Counted from the first letter of the stretch, positions 36,554-46,535 are shown. The stretch is DNA of 52,510 nucleotides from an uncultured Neomegalonema sp. (GCA_937958625.1 CALGNO010000087.1:1-52510), one strand, 5' to 3'. The notes: generated by a model not told the origin, from the sequence alone. Program-made: numbers and translations.

Positions 36554-37680
36554 GGATTACCCAGCGATGGGAAATAATCCTCGCATTCGCCATCGCGGTA
36601 TACATCGGCGGTGCAGCAGTGCAGGCCGCCGCCGAAGGCGTAGGCGTCGCGCAGGTCCACGGGGATGACTTCGACGCCGAGCTTGTCGAGTTGATCGGCC
36701 TGATAAACCTCGGATTTCTCGACGCAGACGGTTTTGGGGTCGAGAACCAGCACGTTCATCGACAGCCAGACCGATGAATAACACAGCGGCGGCGGCTGGT
36801 TATGGGCGGGCTGGGCGGCGTCGACGATCTCCCAGCCATTGGCCTCGAACATCGCGCGCTGGTCGTCGGGCAGGCGGCGGTGGGGGTTGTTGAGGATCAG
36901 GCCGGGACGAATGGGCGTGAAGGTCGCGTCGATATGGATCGGGTACGGATCGCCGGGGAAGTTCACAGTGTGAACTCGGTGTTCCGGGAAATGCCGCCGC
37001 AGCCAGTCAATACCCTTGAGATTGGTGGTGAATCCGTGCTGCACGACTAGGTCACGGCCAAAGCGCAGGACATCGGCGGCGTCGAAGAGTGGCTCTTCCT
37101 CGGTGGTCACGAAATGCTTTTGCGCCGCCCATTCAAGCCGTTGGGCCTCGCCAATTTTCTCGCTGAGGTAATCCGGGTGATAATCGGCATCGGTCAGGCG
37201 CGGTTTCGGGGCGGCCTCGTGGCGCATTTTGGGGTCGGCATCGTAGTATTCTTGCAGCAGCGGGCGATAGCAGAGGTATTCGAACCAGCGGCAACGATAG
37301 CTCATCGTCGCCTCCAGCATCTCGCGGCCCACGGTCAGCAGCACGTCGCGCGGCGGCATACAGCCGAACTGCGCCTCGGTGCGCCAATCGGGGGTCTCGG
37401 CAGGTTGCGAGAAGTCTATCGGGGTTGGACGATCCACCCGAACGCCGCGTTTTTCCAGCATCGAGGCAAAGCCGTCGAGCAGCTCATTCGCGCGGTCGAT
37501 GGTTTCCTGCGGGCGGCGGCCCCATTGGCCGCGCATGTCGGAATCCTCGGGCACCTTGGCGTCGAGGGCGGGTTCGGCGGGCGGGATGTGGCAGTCATCG
37601 GCCTTGCCGACGATGACATGGCGCAGGGTATCCCACTCGTTCCAGCTTTTGACTTCGGTTTTATCGGGGGACCAGGCCAT
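36550..37680 (-). CDS. Amidinotransferase, glycine/inosamine-phosphate amidinotransferase-like
   Basis: SWNEWDTLRHVIVGKAD, HIDATFTPIRPGLILNNP, GGGLHCCTADVYRDGECEDYFP. Confidence 0.88.
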   Translation of the reverse strand: MAWSPDKTEVKSWNEWDTLRHVIVGKADDCHIPPAEPALDAKVPEDSDMRGQWGRRPQETIDRANELLDGFASMLEKRGVRVDRPTPIDFSQPAETPDWRTEAQFGCMPPRDVLLTVGREMLEATMSYRCRWFEYLCYRPLLQEYYDADPKMRHEAAPKPRLTDADYHPDYLSEKIGEAQRLEWAAQKHFVTTEEEPLFDAADVLRFGRDLVVQHGFTTNLKGIDWLRRHFPEHRVHTVNFPGDPYPIHIDATFTPIRPGLILNNPHRRLPDDQRAMFEANGWEIVDAAQPAHNQPPPLCYSSVWLSMNVLVLDPKTVCVEKSEVYQADQLDKLGVEVIPVDLRDAYAFGGGLHCCTADVYRDGECEDYFPSLGNP

Positions 37681-37784
37681 CGGTATTCTCCTCGTTCACA
37701 GCGAGGCGATAGGAGGGCGTCGGCCAGGGCGGGACAAGGCGCAACTGGACCCTCTCGCGGTTCAAAAACGACGCTTTACAGCGG

Positions 37785-38855
37785 TTATCGCGTCTCTATC
37801 GCTCCGGCAGGCGCAAAACCGTCCTCGACCGATTCGAGAAGGGAGCGGCGGGCCTGACCGTCATCCGGCAGGATAAGCCCGTGCCGAACCGCGAAGGTCT
37901 CGCCCGCCAGTGTGCCGATAAAGAGCGCACGCTGACCCGCAAGGCTCGCGACGCGTGAGCCGGAATCGAGCCTGCCGCCAAAGCCGTGAATCGCAGGGGC
38001 GTTCGAGTCAGCGGCGGGCTGAAGATAGCCCTCGACCGAGACTTGCGGGATGGGCACGGCGGCGCTGTCCAGCAGTCCGCGCGTGGTCTCGAAGGGTGTC
38101 AGGTGACCGTTGCGATAGATGCCGCGAACACGCACGGTCCAGCCATCGCGGGGCGGAGTCGCGGTGCCGAAATCCACCATCACTCCGTTGATGCGCACGA
38201 CGTTGCGGCCCGCCCTGCTTGGGTCAGAGATGCGCTCGACGCGGCCTGTCACGCCGCTGCGCACCGGGCCGGGCAAGCGCTCGATCCGGCTGGCGACGAC
38301 GCCATTGCCGCGCGGCAGGCCGCTGATCTGCACCCAGTCTCCGGTGGCGATGCTGACCGGCCTGTCGGCCCCATCGACGGTGATGCCGCCCGGCTCAACA
38401 GTGACTTCGGTGCCGAGGATCGACAGGGTGCCGTCCCCGGCCACGCCATCGACCCGGCCCACGACCGGGAAGCGGAACATCGCCCGGGTCGGCGTGATCG
38501 TACCGTCACCGGCCCGGGTGCCGATGATCTCGAGCGTCTCGCCAAGGTCCACATCGGCCTCGGCCACCGTGCCGCGCGGGGCGGGCACGGCCCCCGATGC
38601 CGGGAAGACGACGCGCAGGCCGTTGAGATGGATGCTGCCGAAACCTGTGACCGTACCGACGATCCCCGCACCGGAGGCGCCGGTGCCGCCAATGCCGCCG
38701 CGGCCCTCGGCCAGCTCGATCCCCGTGCCGCCGATACCGCCCTCAGACGGGGTGCGCGGCTCTACGGCGTCGGCGCGCATGGCCCCCTGATCACCGGGCG
38801 AGCCACAGCCGAGAAGACCAACCAAGACAAGGGCCGTCACCAGAAAGCGGTTCAT
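37785..38855 (-). CDS. Lipoprotein with DUF5666-like repeats
   Basis: MNRFLVTALVLVGLLGCGS; EGGIGGTGIELAEGRGGIGGTGASGAGIVGTVTGFGSIHLNGLRV; repeated G.V..G.L domains. Confidence 0.8.
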   Translation of the reverse strand: MNRFLVTALVLVGLLGCGSPGDQGAMRADAVEPRTPSEGGIGGTGIELAEGRGGIGGTGASGAGIVGTVTGFGSIHLNGLRVVFPASGAVPAPRGTVAEADVDLGETLEIIGTRAGDGTITPTRAMFRFPVVGRVDGVAGDGTLSILGTEVTVEPGGITVDGADRPVSIATGDWVQISGLPRGNGVVASRIERLPGPVRSGVTGRVERISDPSRAGRNVVRINGVMVDFGTATPPRDGWTVRVRGIYRNGHLTPFETTRGLLDSAAVPIPQVSVEGYLQPAADSNAPAIHGFGGRLDSGSRVASLAGQRALFIGTLAGETFAVRHGLILPDDGQARRSLLESVEDGFAPAGAIETR

Positions 38856-39688
38856 CGATCCGTCTCCGTATTCGTCCGTTCGCGGTAGAAATAGAGGCCG
38901 AAGCGAAACTGTTCATCGCCGTTTCCGGCCTGTTCGCGCCGGGTCTGCAATTCGAGCGCCTCGCGGTTGATGTCTTCGAGCAAGGCGATGCCTTTGCGGC
39001 GACTCAGGGCTTGCAGGTGATCAATGTCGTCAGGGTGCAGGTTGTTGTAGAATACCGCCCGCTCCAACAGCGGTGCGGCCTGCCGGTCCGCCACCACGTT
39101 TCGGGCCACGGCGGCGATATGGTCGCCAACATTCCGGTCGAGGAAATAGAGGCCGTCTTCCAGGCTCGCCGCCGAGATCAGGGCGTGCCGGCTGAGGGAC
39201 ACGGTGTCGGAGGCCGCATCGACCACCGCCGCCCCGCTGCGCACCAATTCGTCGAGCAGCGTGCGGGGGCGCACATCCGAGGTGACGTCTTCGACCAGGC
39301 CATCGAAGGAGGGACCGGATTCGGCAGTGCGGGGCAACGGAATCGGCTTGCCGTCCGAGTCGGTCAGTTCCGGCGAGCCGACCCAGCGGCCCACCACCGT
39401 CGAGAGGATGCCGACCTTTTGCGAGCCGCGCTCGGCTACCACCGGCACCTCGGAGCGAAAGGCGCGGATGTCTTTGCGGTGCACCCCGGTCAGGACGCTG
39501 ATGCGGCTGTCGGTCAGGCGCTTGCCGTCGATGGAATAATCCGTCTCGGCGGTCTCGACCATTGCCTCCTTGAGCAGGCGATGGGCCATGGGCGCGGTCA
39601 GTCCGGCCTCGATGGCCAGACGTGCAAGCCGCTTGAAGAGGCTTTTGAAGGCCCGCTCGGCAGCGGTTCTGTTTCCGTCATCCGTCAT
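38852..39688 (-). CDS. DUF6502-like protein with HTH-like N-terminus
   Basis: LARLAIEAGLTAPMAHRLLKEAMVETAE...KRLTDSRISVLTGVHRKDIRAFR; DRNVGDHIAAVARNVVA. Start set to MTDDGNRT, track start 39757 lies in operator region. Confidence 0.75.
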   Translation of the reverse strand: MTDDGNRTAAERAFKSLFKRLARLAIEAGLTAPMAHRLLKEAMVETAETDYSIDGKRLTDSRISVLTGVHRKDIRAFRSEVPVVAERGSQKVGILSTVVGRWVGSPELTDSDGKPIPLPRTAESGPSFDGLVEDVTSDVRPRTLLDELVRSGAAVVDAASDTVSLSRHALISAASLEDGLYFLDRNVGDHIAAVARNVVADRQAAPLLERAVFYNNLHPDDIDHLQALSRRKGIALLEDINREALELQTRREQAGNGDEQFRFGLYFYRERTNTETDR

Positions 39689-39712
39689 GCCGTCCCGTGT
39701 AGCGGTTTTTGC

Positions 39713-39784
39713 GAATATTTCCCACAAATATATTGACGCGACCCTCGGGAGTCGCATATCTCAAATTTGTGGGAATATTTCCCA
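39713..39784. promoter_or_regulatory. Divergent operator/promoter: palindrome plus direct repeat
   Basis: IR aatatttcccacaaat / atttgtgggaatatt; direct repeat GAATATTTCCCA at 39713-39724 and 39773-39784; TTGACG near 39733. Confidence 0.65.
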
Positions 39785-39804
39785 TATTTAATCGGGAGAC
39801 CATC

Positions 39805-40305
39805 ATGATCAGACGTGCCTTTATCGCCGGAACCGCCGCTCTTGCCCTTTCAGCCTGTGCCAGCGACACGATGAAACCCACGCCGAGCCACACCGCCACC
39901 GGCGACATCGTCGATGTTGCGGTCGGGGCCGGTCAGTTCAATACGCTGGTGGCGGCGGTTCAGGCCGCTGGCCTTGTCGATACGCTCAAAGGTCCGGGAC
40001 CGTTTACGGTGTTCGCGCCCACCGATGCCGCCTTTGCCAAGCTGCCCGCCGGGACCGTCGAGTCGCTGCTATTGCCCGAAAACAAGGCAAAGCTGACGGA
40101 AATCCTGACGTATCATGTGGTTGCTGGCGAAACCCGCGCCGCCGCGCTGTCGGGTCAGTTTCTCAGCGTGCCGACGGTCGCCGGACCAACCGTGCAGATC
40201 GACGGACGCAATGGCGTGCGGGTCAATAATGCGACGGTCGTGACGGCGGATGTGGATGCCTCCAACGGCGTCATCCATGTGATCGACACGGTTCTGCTGC
40301 CGTAA
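39805..40305 (+). CDS. Fasciclin (FAS1) domain lipoprotein
   Basis: [20 protein letters not shown] lipobox; [58 protein letters not shown]. Confidence 0.93.
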   Translation: MIRRAFIAGTAALALSACASDTMKPTPSHTATGDIVDVAVGAGQFNTLVAAVQAAGLVDTLKGPGPFTVFAPTDAAFAKLPAGTVESLLLPENKAKLTEILTYHVVAGETRAAALSGQFLSVPTVAGPTVQIDGRNGVRVNNATVVTADVDASNGVIHVIDTVLLP

Positions 40306-40347
40306 TCGCGGACCTGCCCGCGCGGGCCGGTGGTTCGCGCGGGGCTT

Positions 40348-41073
40348 TCAGGTCTTTGAGGGCCTGTCATCCCAGGTGCGGCTGACGCCCAGCACCAGAT
40401 ACCAGACCGCCACGCCGATCAGCACCACCTTTGCCGCCATCGACGGGTCGGGAAAGGTCCAGATCGCCCAGATCAGGGCCAGTGAACCCACGGTCGCGAG
40501 GGCCAGGTTCGTCTTGCGCAGCTTTTCCACCCGGAAGGGATGGACGAATTTCAGCGGTACGAACGTGCTGACCGCAAAGAACCCGATCAGGCCCAGCGCC
40601 AGCCACGGCCCCGGCTGAAACACGAAAAACCCGAAGATCACCAGATTCCACAGCGCCGGAAACCCGCGAAAATAATTGTCGTGGGTCTTATGGCGTAAAT
40701 CCGAGAAATGGTATTGCGAGGACATCAGGATCGCGATGGCCGCCGGGATGCCCCAGCCATCGGGCACCACGGGTATCCACCAGACATAAAAGGCGGGCAC
40801 CACGACATAGGTGAAGAAATCCACGATATTGTCGATGGTCACGCCATCCACATTCGGCAGATGCTCGGTCACCCGGAACATGCGCGCAAAGGTGCCGTCG
40901 ACCCCGTCGATGATGAGGGCGAGAATCAGCCACCACATCGCATCCTTGGGGTCATTCTCGACAATATTGGCGAGGGCCAGAAATCCGCATACGGCCCCGC
41001 TCATGGTGAAGAGATGAACGCCCCAGGCGCGTAGTTCCTTACCTGTCACGTGGCGGTTCCTCCCACTCCTCAC
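40348..41073 (-). CDS. pcs: CDP-alcohol phosphatidyltransferase, phosphatidylcholine synthase
   Basis: [43 protein letters not shown]; multiple TMs. Confidence 0.88.
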   Translation of the reverse strand: MRSGRNRHVTGKELRAWGVHLFTMSGAVCGFLALANIVENDPKDAMWWLILALIIDGVDGTFARMFRVTEHLPNVDGVTIDNIVDFFTYVVVPAFYVWWIPVVPDGWGIPAAIAILMSSQYHFSDLRHKTHDNYFRGFPALWNLVIFGFFVFQPGPWLALGLIGFFAVSTFVPLKFVHPFRVEKLRKTNLALATVGSLALIWAIWTFPDPSMAAKVVLIGVAVWYLVLGVSRTWDDRPSKT

Positions 41074-41201
41074 CCGTCATAGCCGACAGGGTCGGTAAAA
41101 TCCAGACCGGGGGCTTGACTTGCCACCCCTTCAGCGAGCATATGCTGCGCAATCAAGGCCGCGCCACGCGCACGGTCTCTTTATTCTATGGAGACAGGAC
41201 C

Positions 41202-41369
41202 ATGGCCAAGCCGACAACGGTTAAAATTCGCCTGAACAGCACGGCGGATACCGGATTCTTCTATGTGACCAAAAAGAACTCGCGCACGATGACGGAAAAG
41301 ATGACCGTCCGTAAGTACGACCCCGTCGCGCGCAAGCATGTGGAGTTCAAGGAAGGCAAGATCAAGTGA
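41202..41369 (+). CDS. rpmG: 50S ribosomal protein L33
   Basis: [55 protein letters not shown]. Confidence 0.97.
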   Translation: MAKPTTVKIRLNSTADTGFFYVTKKNSRTMTEKMTVRKYDPVARKHVEFKEGKIK

Positions 41370-41443
41370 TGGGGCGCCGGTCATCGCTGACCGGTACGTC
41401 ATCATCGCGGAGCTGATCCGGGATCACTGCCATTCAAGACCGT

Positions 41444-41473
41444 AAAAGCCGGGGCAAACGCTCCGGCTTTTTT
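41444..41473 (+). terminator. Intrinsic terminator downstream of rpmG
   Basis: aaaagccggggcaaacgctccggctttttt. Confidence 0.85.
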
Positions 41474-41525
41474 CATGGCTGGGATTCGGCCAAGCGCCGT
41501 TCGAAGACAACGCAGGGGGCAAAAG

Positions 41526-41554
41526 AAAAAGCCGGGGATTGCTCCCCGGCTTTC
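41526..41554 (-). terminator. Intrinsic terminator downstream of Bax-inhibitor-1 family gene
   Basis: aaaaagccggggattgctccccggcttt. Confidence 0.8.
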
Positions 41555-41579
41555 GCGTTTCAGACCGTGAGGCGGCGGA

Positions 41580-42314
41580 TTATTCGTCGCCGCCCGTCAG
41601 GGCCAGAATGAACTGCATCATGTTGACGAAGTTCAGGAACAAGCCCAGCGCGCCCATCACGGCGGCCTTCGAGAGCCACACAGCGCCCTCGGCACCGGCA
41701 GTCGCGGCCTGAAGGTACTCGTTCTTGATCCGCTGGGTGTCATAGGCGGTCAGACCGGCGAAGATCAGCACACCAATCACGGAGATCGCGAAGTGCAGGG
41801 CCGGCGAGGCCAGGAACCAGTTGACGACCATGGCGAGGATCAGGCCGATCAGGCCCATCATCAGGAACGATCCCATACCCGACAGGCTGCGCTTCGTCGT
41901 GTAGCCGTAGATGCTGAGCGACAGGAACGCGATCGAGGTAATCAGGAACGCCTTCACGATGGCCGTCGGTCCGTAAACCACCAGCAGCGTCGACATCGAC
42001 AGGCCCATCAGCGCCGTGAACAGCCAATAGGTGCCCTGAGCCGCGGTCAGGCTCATTTTGTTGATGCGGAAGCTCATGAAGAAGATCAACGCCAGCGGTG
42101 CGAAGATCACGGCCCATTTCAGGCCGCTGCCCCAGATTGCCTGCATCAGCGTTGCGTTGGTTCCCACGACATAGGCCACCACCGCCGCCAGCGCGAGGCC
42201 GCCGGACAGGTAGGTATAGACCTTGTTCATGTGGGCGCGCAGCCCAACATCGAGTTGCGCGGGAATGGCACCGGTCGCAGCGCGCGCTTGTGCCATGTGA
42301 TCGTATTGAGCCAT
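41580..42314 (-). CDS. Bax inhibitor-1/YccA family membrane protein
   Basis: MAQYDHMAQARAATGAIPAQLDVGLRAHMNKVYTYLSGGLALAAVVAYVVG..., GLTAYDTQRIKNEY; ORF-track N-terminal extension not supported. Confidence 0.92.
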   Translation of the reverse strand: MAQYDHMAQARAATGAIPAQLDVGLRAHMNKVYTYLSGGLALAAVVAYVVGTNATLMQAIWGSGLKWAVIFAPLALIFFMSFRINKMSLTAAQGTYWLFTALMGLSMSTLLVVYGPTAIVKAFLITSIAFLSLSIYGYTTKRSLSGMGSFLMMGLIGLILAMVVNWFLASPALHFAISVIGVLIFAGLTAYDTQRIKNEYLQAATAGAEGAVWLSKAAVMGALGLFLNFVNMMQFILALTGGDE

Positions 42315-42436
42315 TTCGTTGCACCTTGGTTGGGTTGCGATTGAAGCTTGGAATATTGTATGCCCGCGACAGGCAATCAAGGGTCTGTGCCTCGCATTTC
42401 GCGCTCGCGCCACCGAAAAAATGCCCTTTACATCAT

Positions 42437-42985
42437 ATGATACGTTCCTTCCTCGCGCTTTCGTTACCCGACGACACCACCGACGCCCTCGCCGACCTGC
42501 AAGATGGCGTGCGCAATGCGCGGTGGATTGCCGATGACCGATTTCACGTGACCCTGCTGTTTCTCGGCAGTTGCACGCCCCTTGAGCTGACCGAACTGGA
42601 CGCCGCCATCGCCGGACTGCGCCACGAGCAGTTCTCGCTGAAACCCGAGGGTGTCGGGGCGTTCGGCGGTGGCAAGCCGCGACAACTTTTCGCACGCTTT
42701 GCCCGCAGCGAACCTCTTGAGCGGCTGCACAGCAAGCTGGAGCGCGTGGCGCGGGAGGCCGGTATCGTGATCGAGCGGCGCAAGTTCGTGCCCCATGTCA
42801 CCCTCGCCCGCTGTGGCGGCGGGGTTATTCCAGCCCAGGCCATCGACTGGACCTTGCGCCATGCGCGGCTGTCTTTGCCTGCCTTCGAGGTGTTCGAGTT
42901 CGGCCTGTGGCGCAGCGATCTGGGCACCGGCGACCCGGTTTATTCGGAAATGGCGCGGTATGAGCTGGCGGGGCCGGTTTCTTAG
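42437..42985 (+). CDS. thpR: RNA 2',3'-cyclic phosphodiesterase (2'-5' RNA ligase family)
   Basis: IRSFLALSLPDD, FHVTLLFLG and FVPHVTLAR (two H-x-T motifs). Confidence 0.9.
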   Translation: MIRSFLALSLPDDTTDALADLQDGVRNARWIADDRFHVTLLFLGSCTPLELTELDAAIAGLRHEQFSLKPEGVGAFGGGKPRQLFARFARSEPLERLHSKLERVAREAGIVIERRKFVPHVTLARCGGGVIPAQAIDWTLRHARLSLPAFEVFEFGLWRSDLGTGDPVYSEMARYELAGPVS

Positions 42986-42988
42986 GGG

Positions 42989-43435
42989 TCAGGCGCGCAA
43001 TTCGGCCAGCAGGGTGCGGCTGGCATCCTCCAGCATCGTGAAGACCGGGCCGAACCCGCCCTCATAGTAGGGATCGGGCACCTCTGCGTCGCGGAGCATC
43101 AGGCGCAGGTCGGCGCGGGCCCCATCGGGCCGCATCGCCTTCAGGTCCGAAAGGTTCGAGCGATCCATGGCGAGGATCAGGTCGAAGCGCTGAAAGTCAT
43201 CGGGGGTGGCTTGGCGCGCGCGCAGGTCGGAGATGTCGATCCCCCGTACAGCCGCCGCCTCGATGGCGCGTGGGTCGGGCGGGTTGCCGATATGCCAGCC
43301 GCCGGTGCCCGCCGAGTCGGTCTCGATGGCATCCTCTGCGCTCAGCATCGACCGGAACACGCCCTCGGCGGTGGGCGAGCGGCAGATATTGCCGAGGCAG
43401 ACGAAGAGAACGCGGGTGGTCATGGGCTGGCTCAT
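42989..43435 (-). CDS. Low-molecular-weight protein-tyrosine phosphatase
   Basis: VLFVCLGNICRSPTAEGVFR (CX5R), DPYYEGGFGPVFTMLEDA. Confidence 0.93.
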   Translation of the reverse strand: MSQPMTTRVLFVCLGNICRSPTAEGVFRSMLSAEDAIETDSAGTGGWHIGNPPDPRAIEAAAVRGIDISDLRARQATPDDFQRFDLILAMDRSNLSDLKAMRPDGARADLRLMLRDAEVPDPYYEGGFGPVFTMLEDASRTLLAELRA

Positions 43436-43462
43436 ACGGAGTCCGTTTGATCAATATGGCCT

Positions 43463-43484
43463 GCCCCGGACCCTGATCCGGGGC
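43463..43484. repeat. GC-rich palindromic intergenic element
   Basis: gccccgga-ccctga-tccggggc. Confidence 0.5.
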
Positions 43485-43509
43485 CTGTTTGGGCTACGCC
43501 ACCCACCGA

Positions 43510-43540
43510 AAAAAGGCCCCGCATCACGTGCGGGGCAGGA
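43510..43540 (-). terminator. Intrinsic terminator of DegT-family gene
   Basis: Reverse strand gccccgcacgtgatgcggggccttttttc. Confidence 0.75.
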
Positions 43541-43562
43541 AAGAACATCAGAGAGTTTTGCG

Positions 43563-44774
43563 TCACTCAGCGGCCTCCAGCGCGCCGAGGCGCAGGGCCT
43601 CGTCGCGGATGATGGCGGCGATTTGCTGGCAGTCCTCTACCGTAAAGGTAAGGGGCACGCGCAGGTCGCAGGTGGTGGCGAGGACGGATTTCGTCTGGTG
43701 CAGGTCGGGCGGCTCGCCGAGATATTTCCACGAATCGTAGCGGCTGGTGAAGGCGACGGGGGTGTCGGCACCGAACCACTTGATCTCTACCCCGCGCCCG
43801 GCGCAGGCATCCAGCAGGTCTAGCACCCTGCCCTCGAAGCCCAGCGCCTGAAACTGGAAGGATGACCCGACATAGCCCTCGTGCGCCGCGCGGGGCGGCA
43901 CGCGGATGCCGGGTGTGTCGGCCAGACCGGCTTCGAGCGCCTGATACCGCGCATTCCAGCGCGCGACATTGGCGTCGAGATTGGGCAGTTGCGCGCGCAG
44001 GATCGCGGCGCGCAGCATATCGAGCCGCGCCGAACAATTCGGGCTGTCGAGGCGCACGCGCTGAAACACCTCTTCCTCAGGGATCGCCCCGTGGCTGCCG
44101 TAGAGCATGTAAGACCCCGAGCCGACCACGGCGCGCGCGGCCAGGTCGGCATCGTCGGTGGTCAGGAACCCGCCCTCGCCGGAATTGAGATGCTTGTAGG
44201 TCTGGGTCGAAAAACAGGCGACGCGGCCAAAATTGCCCGAGCGGGTGCCCTTCCACGTCGCGCCCATGGTGTGCGCGCAATCCTCGATCATCGTGATGCC
44301 GAACTCAGCGCAGATCGCGCAGATCGCGTCCATATCGGCAATATGCCCGCGCATGTGCGAGAGCATCAGGTATTTCGCGCCACTCTCGGCGGCCTTGGCG
44401 CGCAGGTCGGCGATATCGGTGTGCCAGTCGGCGTCGATCTCAACCAGAACCGGCACGCCGCCGGTTGCAAAGATCGCTCCCGGCACTGGCGCGAGCGTAT
44501 AGGCATTGGCCAGCACTTTCGTGCCCGGTTTTACCCCGGCGGCGCGCAGGGCAAGCTGCATCGCCTGTCCGCCCGAGGTGGTCGCAAGGCAGTATTTCGC
44601 GCCCTGATAGGCAGCATACTCGGCCTCCAGCAGTGATACCTCGGAGGTCTCGCCGGGAAGCGTGTTGTAGCGGTGCAGCCGTCCGCCGCGCAGGATTTCG
44701 GTGGCGGCCTCGATCCCGGCCTCGGGAATCGGTTCCTGCTGGGTGAAGGGCTTGCGGAAAATCTGATCGGTCAT
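43563..44774 (-). CDS. DegT/DnrJ/EryC1/StrS family aminotransferase
   Basis: From MTDQIFRKPFTQQEPIPEAGIEAATEILRGGRLHRY; GTKVLANAYTLAPVPGAIFATGGVPVLVEID; CFSTQTYKHLNSGEGGFL (PLP Lys). Confidence 0.9.
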   Translation of the reverse strand: MTDQIFRKPFTQQEPIPEAGIEAATEILRGGRLHRYNTLPGETSEVSLLEAEYAAYQGAKYCLATTSGGQAMQLALRAAGVKPGTKVLANAYTLAPVPGAIFATGGVPVLVEIDADWHTDIADLRAKAAESGAKYLMLSHMRGHIADMDAICAICAEFGITMIEDCAHTMGATWKGTRSGNFGRVACFSTQTYKHLNSGEGGFLTTDDADLAARAVVGSGSYMLYGSHGAIPEEEVFQRVRLDSPNCSARLDMLRAAILRAQLPNLDANVARWNARYQALEAGLADTPGIRVPPRAAHEGYVGSSFQFQALGFEGRVLDLLDACAGRGVEIKWFGADTPVAFTSRYDSWKYLGEPPDLHQTKSVLATTCDLRVPLTFTVEDCQQIAAIIRDEALRLGALEAAE

Positions 44775-44868
44775 GGGCGCTATGATCCGGGTTTCGCCGG
44801 GGCGTGTCACGACAATTCGAGCGATGCGAATTCTTGATTTCAGGCGCAACCGGGCGTAATTGCTGCGC

Positions 44869-45390
44869 ATGGCCCTGAGAAAACTCGTCTATCATCCTGA
44901 TCCGCGCCTCAAGAAGAAATGCGCGCCCGTCGAGTCCATCGACGCGGAAACCCGTGCGCTGATGCAGGACATGCTCGACACGATGTACGAGGCCCCCGGC
45001 ATCGGCCTCGCCGCGCCTCAGGTTGGCGTGCTGAAGCGGGTGCTGGTCATGGATGTGGTCAAACCCGAAGAGGGCGACGCCGAACCCTTTATGATGGCCA
45101 ATCCCGAAGTGATTTGGGAATCGGAGGCGATGAGCACCTATGAGGAGGGCTGCCTATCGATCCCCGATGAATTCGCCGATGTCCAGCGCCCCGCCGAAGT
45201 GCGCGTGCGATATATGGACGAGACCGGCGAGACCCGCGAGATCGACTGTGACGGGTTGCTCGCGACCTGCGTGCAGCATGAGATCGACCACCTGAACGGC
45301 AAGCTGTTCATCGATTATCTTGGCCCGGTGAAACGCTCGATGATTACGGGCCGGATGAAAAAGCGGAAGAAAGAGCGGGCGACGGCTTGA
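44869..45390 (+). CDS. def: Peptide deformylase
   Basis: GIGLAAPQVG, EEGCLSIPD, QHEIDHLNG motifs. Confidence 0.96.
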   Translation: MALRKLVYHPDPRLKKKCAPVESIDAETRALMQDMLDTMYEAPGIGLAAPQVGVLKRVLVMDVVKPEEGDAEPFMMANPEVIWESEAMSTYEEGCLSIPDEFADVQRPAEVRVRYMDETGETREIDCDGLLATCVQHEIDHLNGKLFIDYLGPVKRSMITGRMKKRKKERATA

Positions 45391-45442
45391 GAGCTTCATC
45401 CTACCGCTCTGGATACCCAAAAGCTGTATTGCCAAAACCATC

Positions 45443-45527
45443 TTTCGAGACGCGGCTTCGCCGCTCCTCAAGATGAGGGTTGGCACACTTCCTCATGCTG
45501 AGGAGGACCGCAGGTCCGTCTCGAAGC
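45443..45527. repeat. Inverted pair of intergenic palindromic units (alphaproteobacterial REP-like)
   Basis: ttcgagacgcggcttcgccgctcctcaagatgagg and, inverted, cctcatgctgaggaggaccgcaggtccgtctcgaa. Confidence 0.8.
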
Positions 45528-45676
45528 ATGTTTTGGGGTGAAAGTTATTTCGGCCACTCAATACGATAATCCCACGCCTCGACATTTCAGCGCCGTCGCT
45601 TAAGTCAATCACCGACCCAAGCGTACGGGCCGCGCATAGTGTGCGGTCGACGTGATGAGGACCGGAGGACGCGACC

Positions 45677-46462
45677 ATGCTGACCCTGCTTTCCCCTGCC
45701 AAAAAACTGAATTTCGATGAACCGGCGACGGCGCTGGAACCGACCGCCCCGCGCCTGATGACCGACACGGTCGAACTGGCCAAGGTTGCCAAGAAACAAT
45801 CGCCGGACGACCTCAAGCGCCTGATGCATATCAGCGACGCGCTGGCCGAGTTGAATGCCGACCGGTTCAAGGCCTTTGACCTGAAGGGCAAGGCCAATGA
45901 CACCAAACCTGCGGGGCTGGCCTTTGACGGGGATGTCTATTGGGGCCTTGATGCCAATGGGCTGTCCGATGACGATCTTGCCTATGCGCAGGATCATCTG
46001 CGCATCCTGTCCGGGCTTTACGGCGTACTCCGCCCGCTTGATTCGATTCAGGCGTACCGGTTGGAAATGGGCACGAAGCTGGCCACGAAGCGCGGCAAAT
46101 CGCTTTACGACTTTTGGGGCAGCGGGATTGCAGACGCGTTGCAGTCCGACCTTGAGGGCCACGGGGATACGACCATCGTTAACCTTGCCTCGAACGAGTA
46201 TTTCAAAGCCGTTGACCGTAAGGCGCTGGGAAAGCCCGTCATCACCGCGAAGTTCCTGAACGTCAAGGACGGCAAGGCCCGCGCGCTGATGTACTATGCC
46301 AAGTTCGCCCGGGGTTTGATGGCGCGCTGGATCGTGCAGAACCGGGTCGAGCGCGCCGCCGACCTGCGCGATTTCGACGTCGAGGGCTATCGTCTGGATA
46401 AAAAGGCATCGTCGGAGACCGAACTCGTCTTCAGCCGCACGCAACCGCCGCCCAAAACATAG
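45677..46462 (+). CDS. yaaA: Peroxide stress protein YaaA
   Basis: MLTLLSPAKKLNFD..., FDGDVYWGLDA, DHLRILSGLYGVLRPLDSIQAYRLEMG, LASNEYFKAV. Confidence 0.95.
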   Translation: MLTLLSPAKKLNFDEPATALEPTAPRLMTDTVELAKVAKKQSPDDLKRLMHISDALAELNADRFKAFDLKGKANDTKPAGLAFDGDVYWGLDANGLSDDDLAYAQDHLRILSGLYGVLRPLDSIQAYRLEMGTKLATKRGKSLYDFWGSGIADALQSDLEGHGDTTIVNLASNEYFKAVDRKALGKPVITAKFLNVKDGKARALMYYAKFARGLMARWIVQNRVERAADLRDFDVEGYRLDKKASSETELVFSRTQPPPKT

Positions 46463-46535
46463 TTTACGGATTTCAACCCTTCGGCAATCTGTCGGGTTTA
46501 CCGTGGTCCTGATCATTTCTGAGGAGGTCAGGGCT

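Noticed and set aside
43463-43540. Two GC hairpins considered as a novel paired element
   Set aside because: One is a standard terminator with U-tract; the other is a common type of intergenic palindrome.
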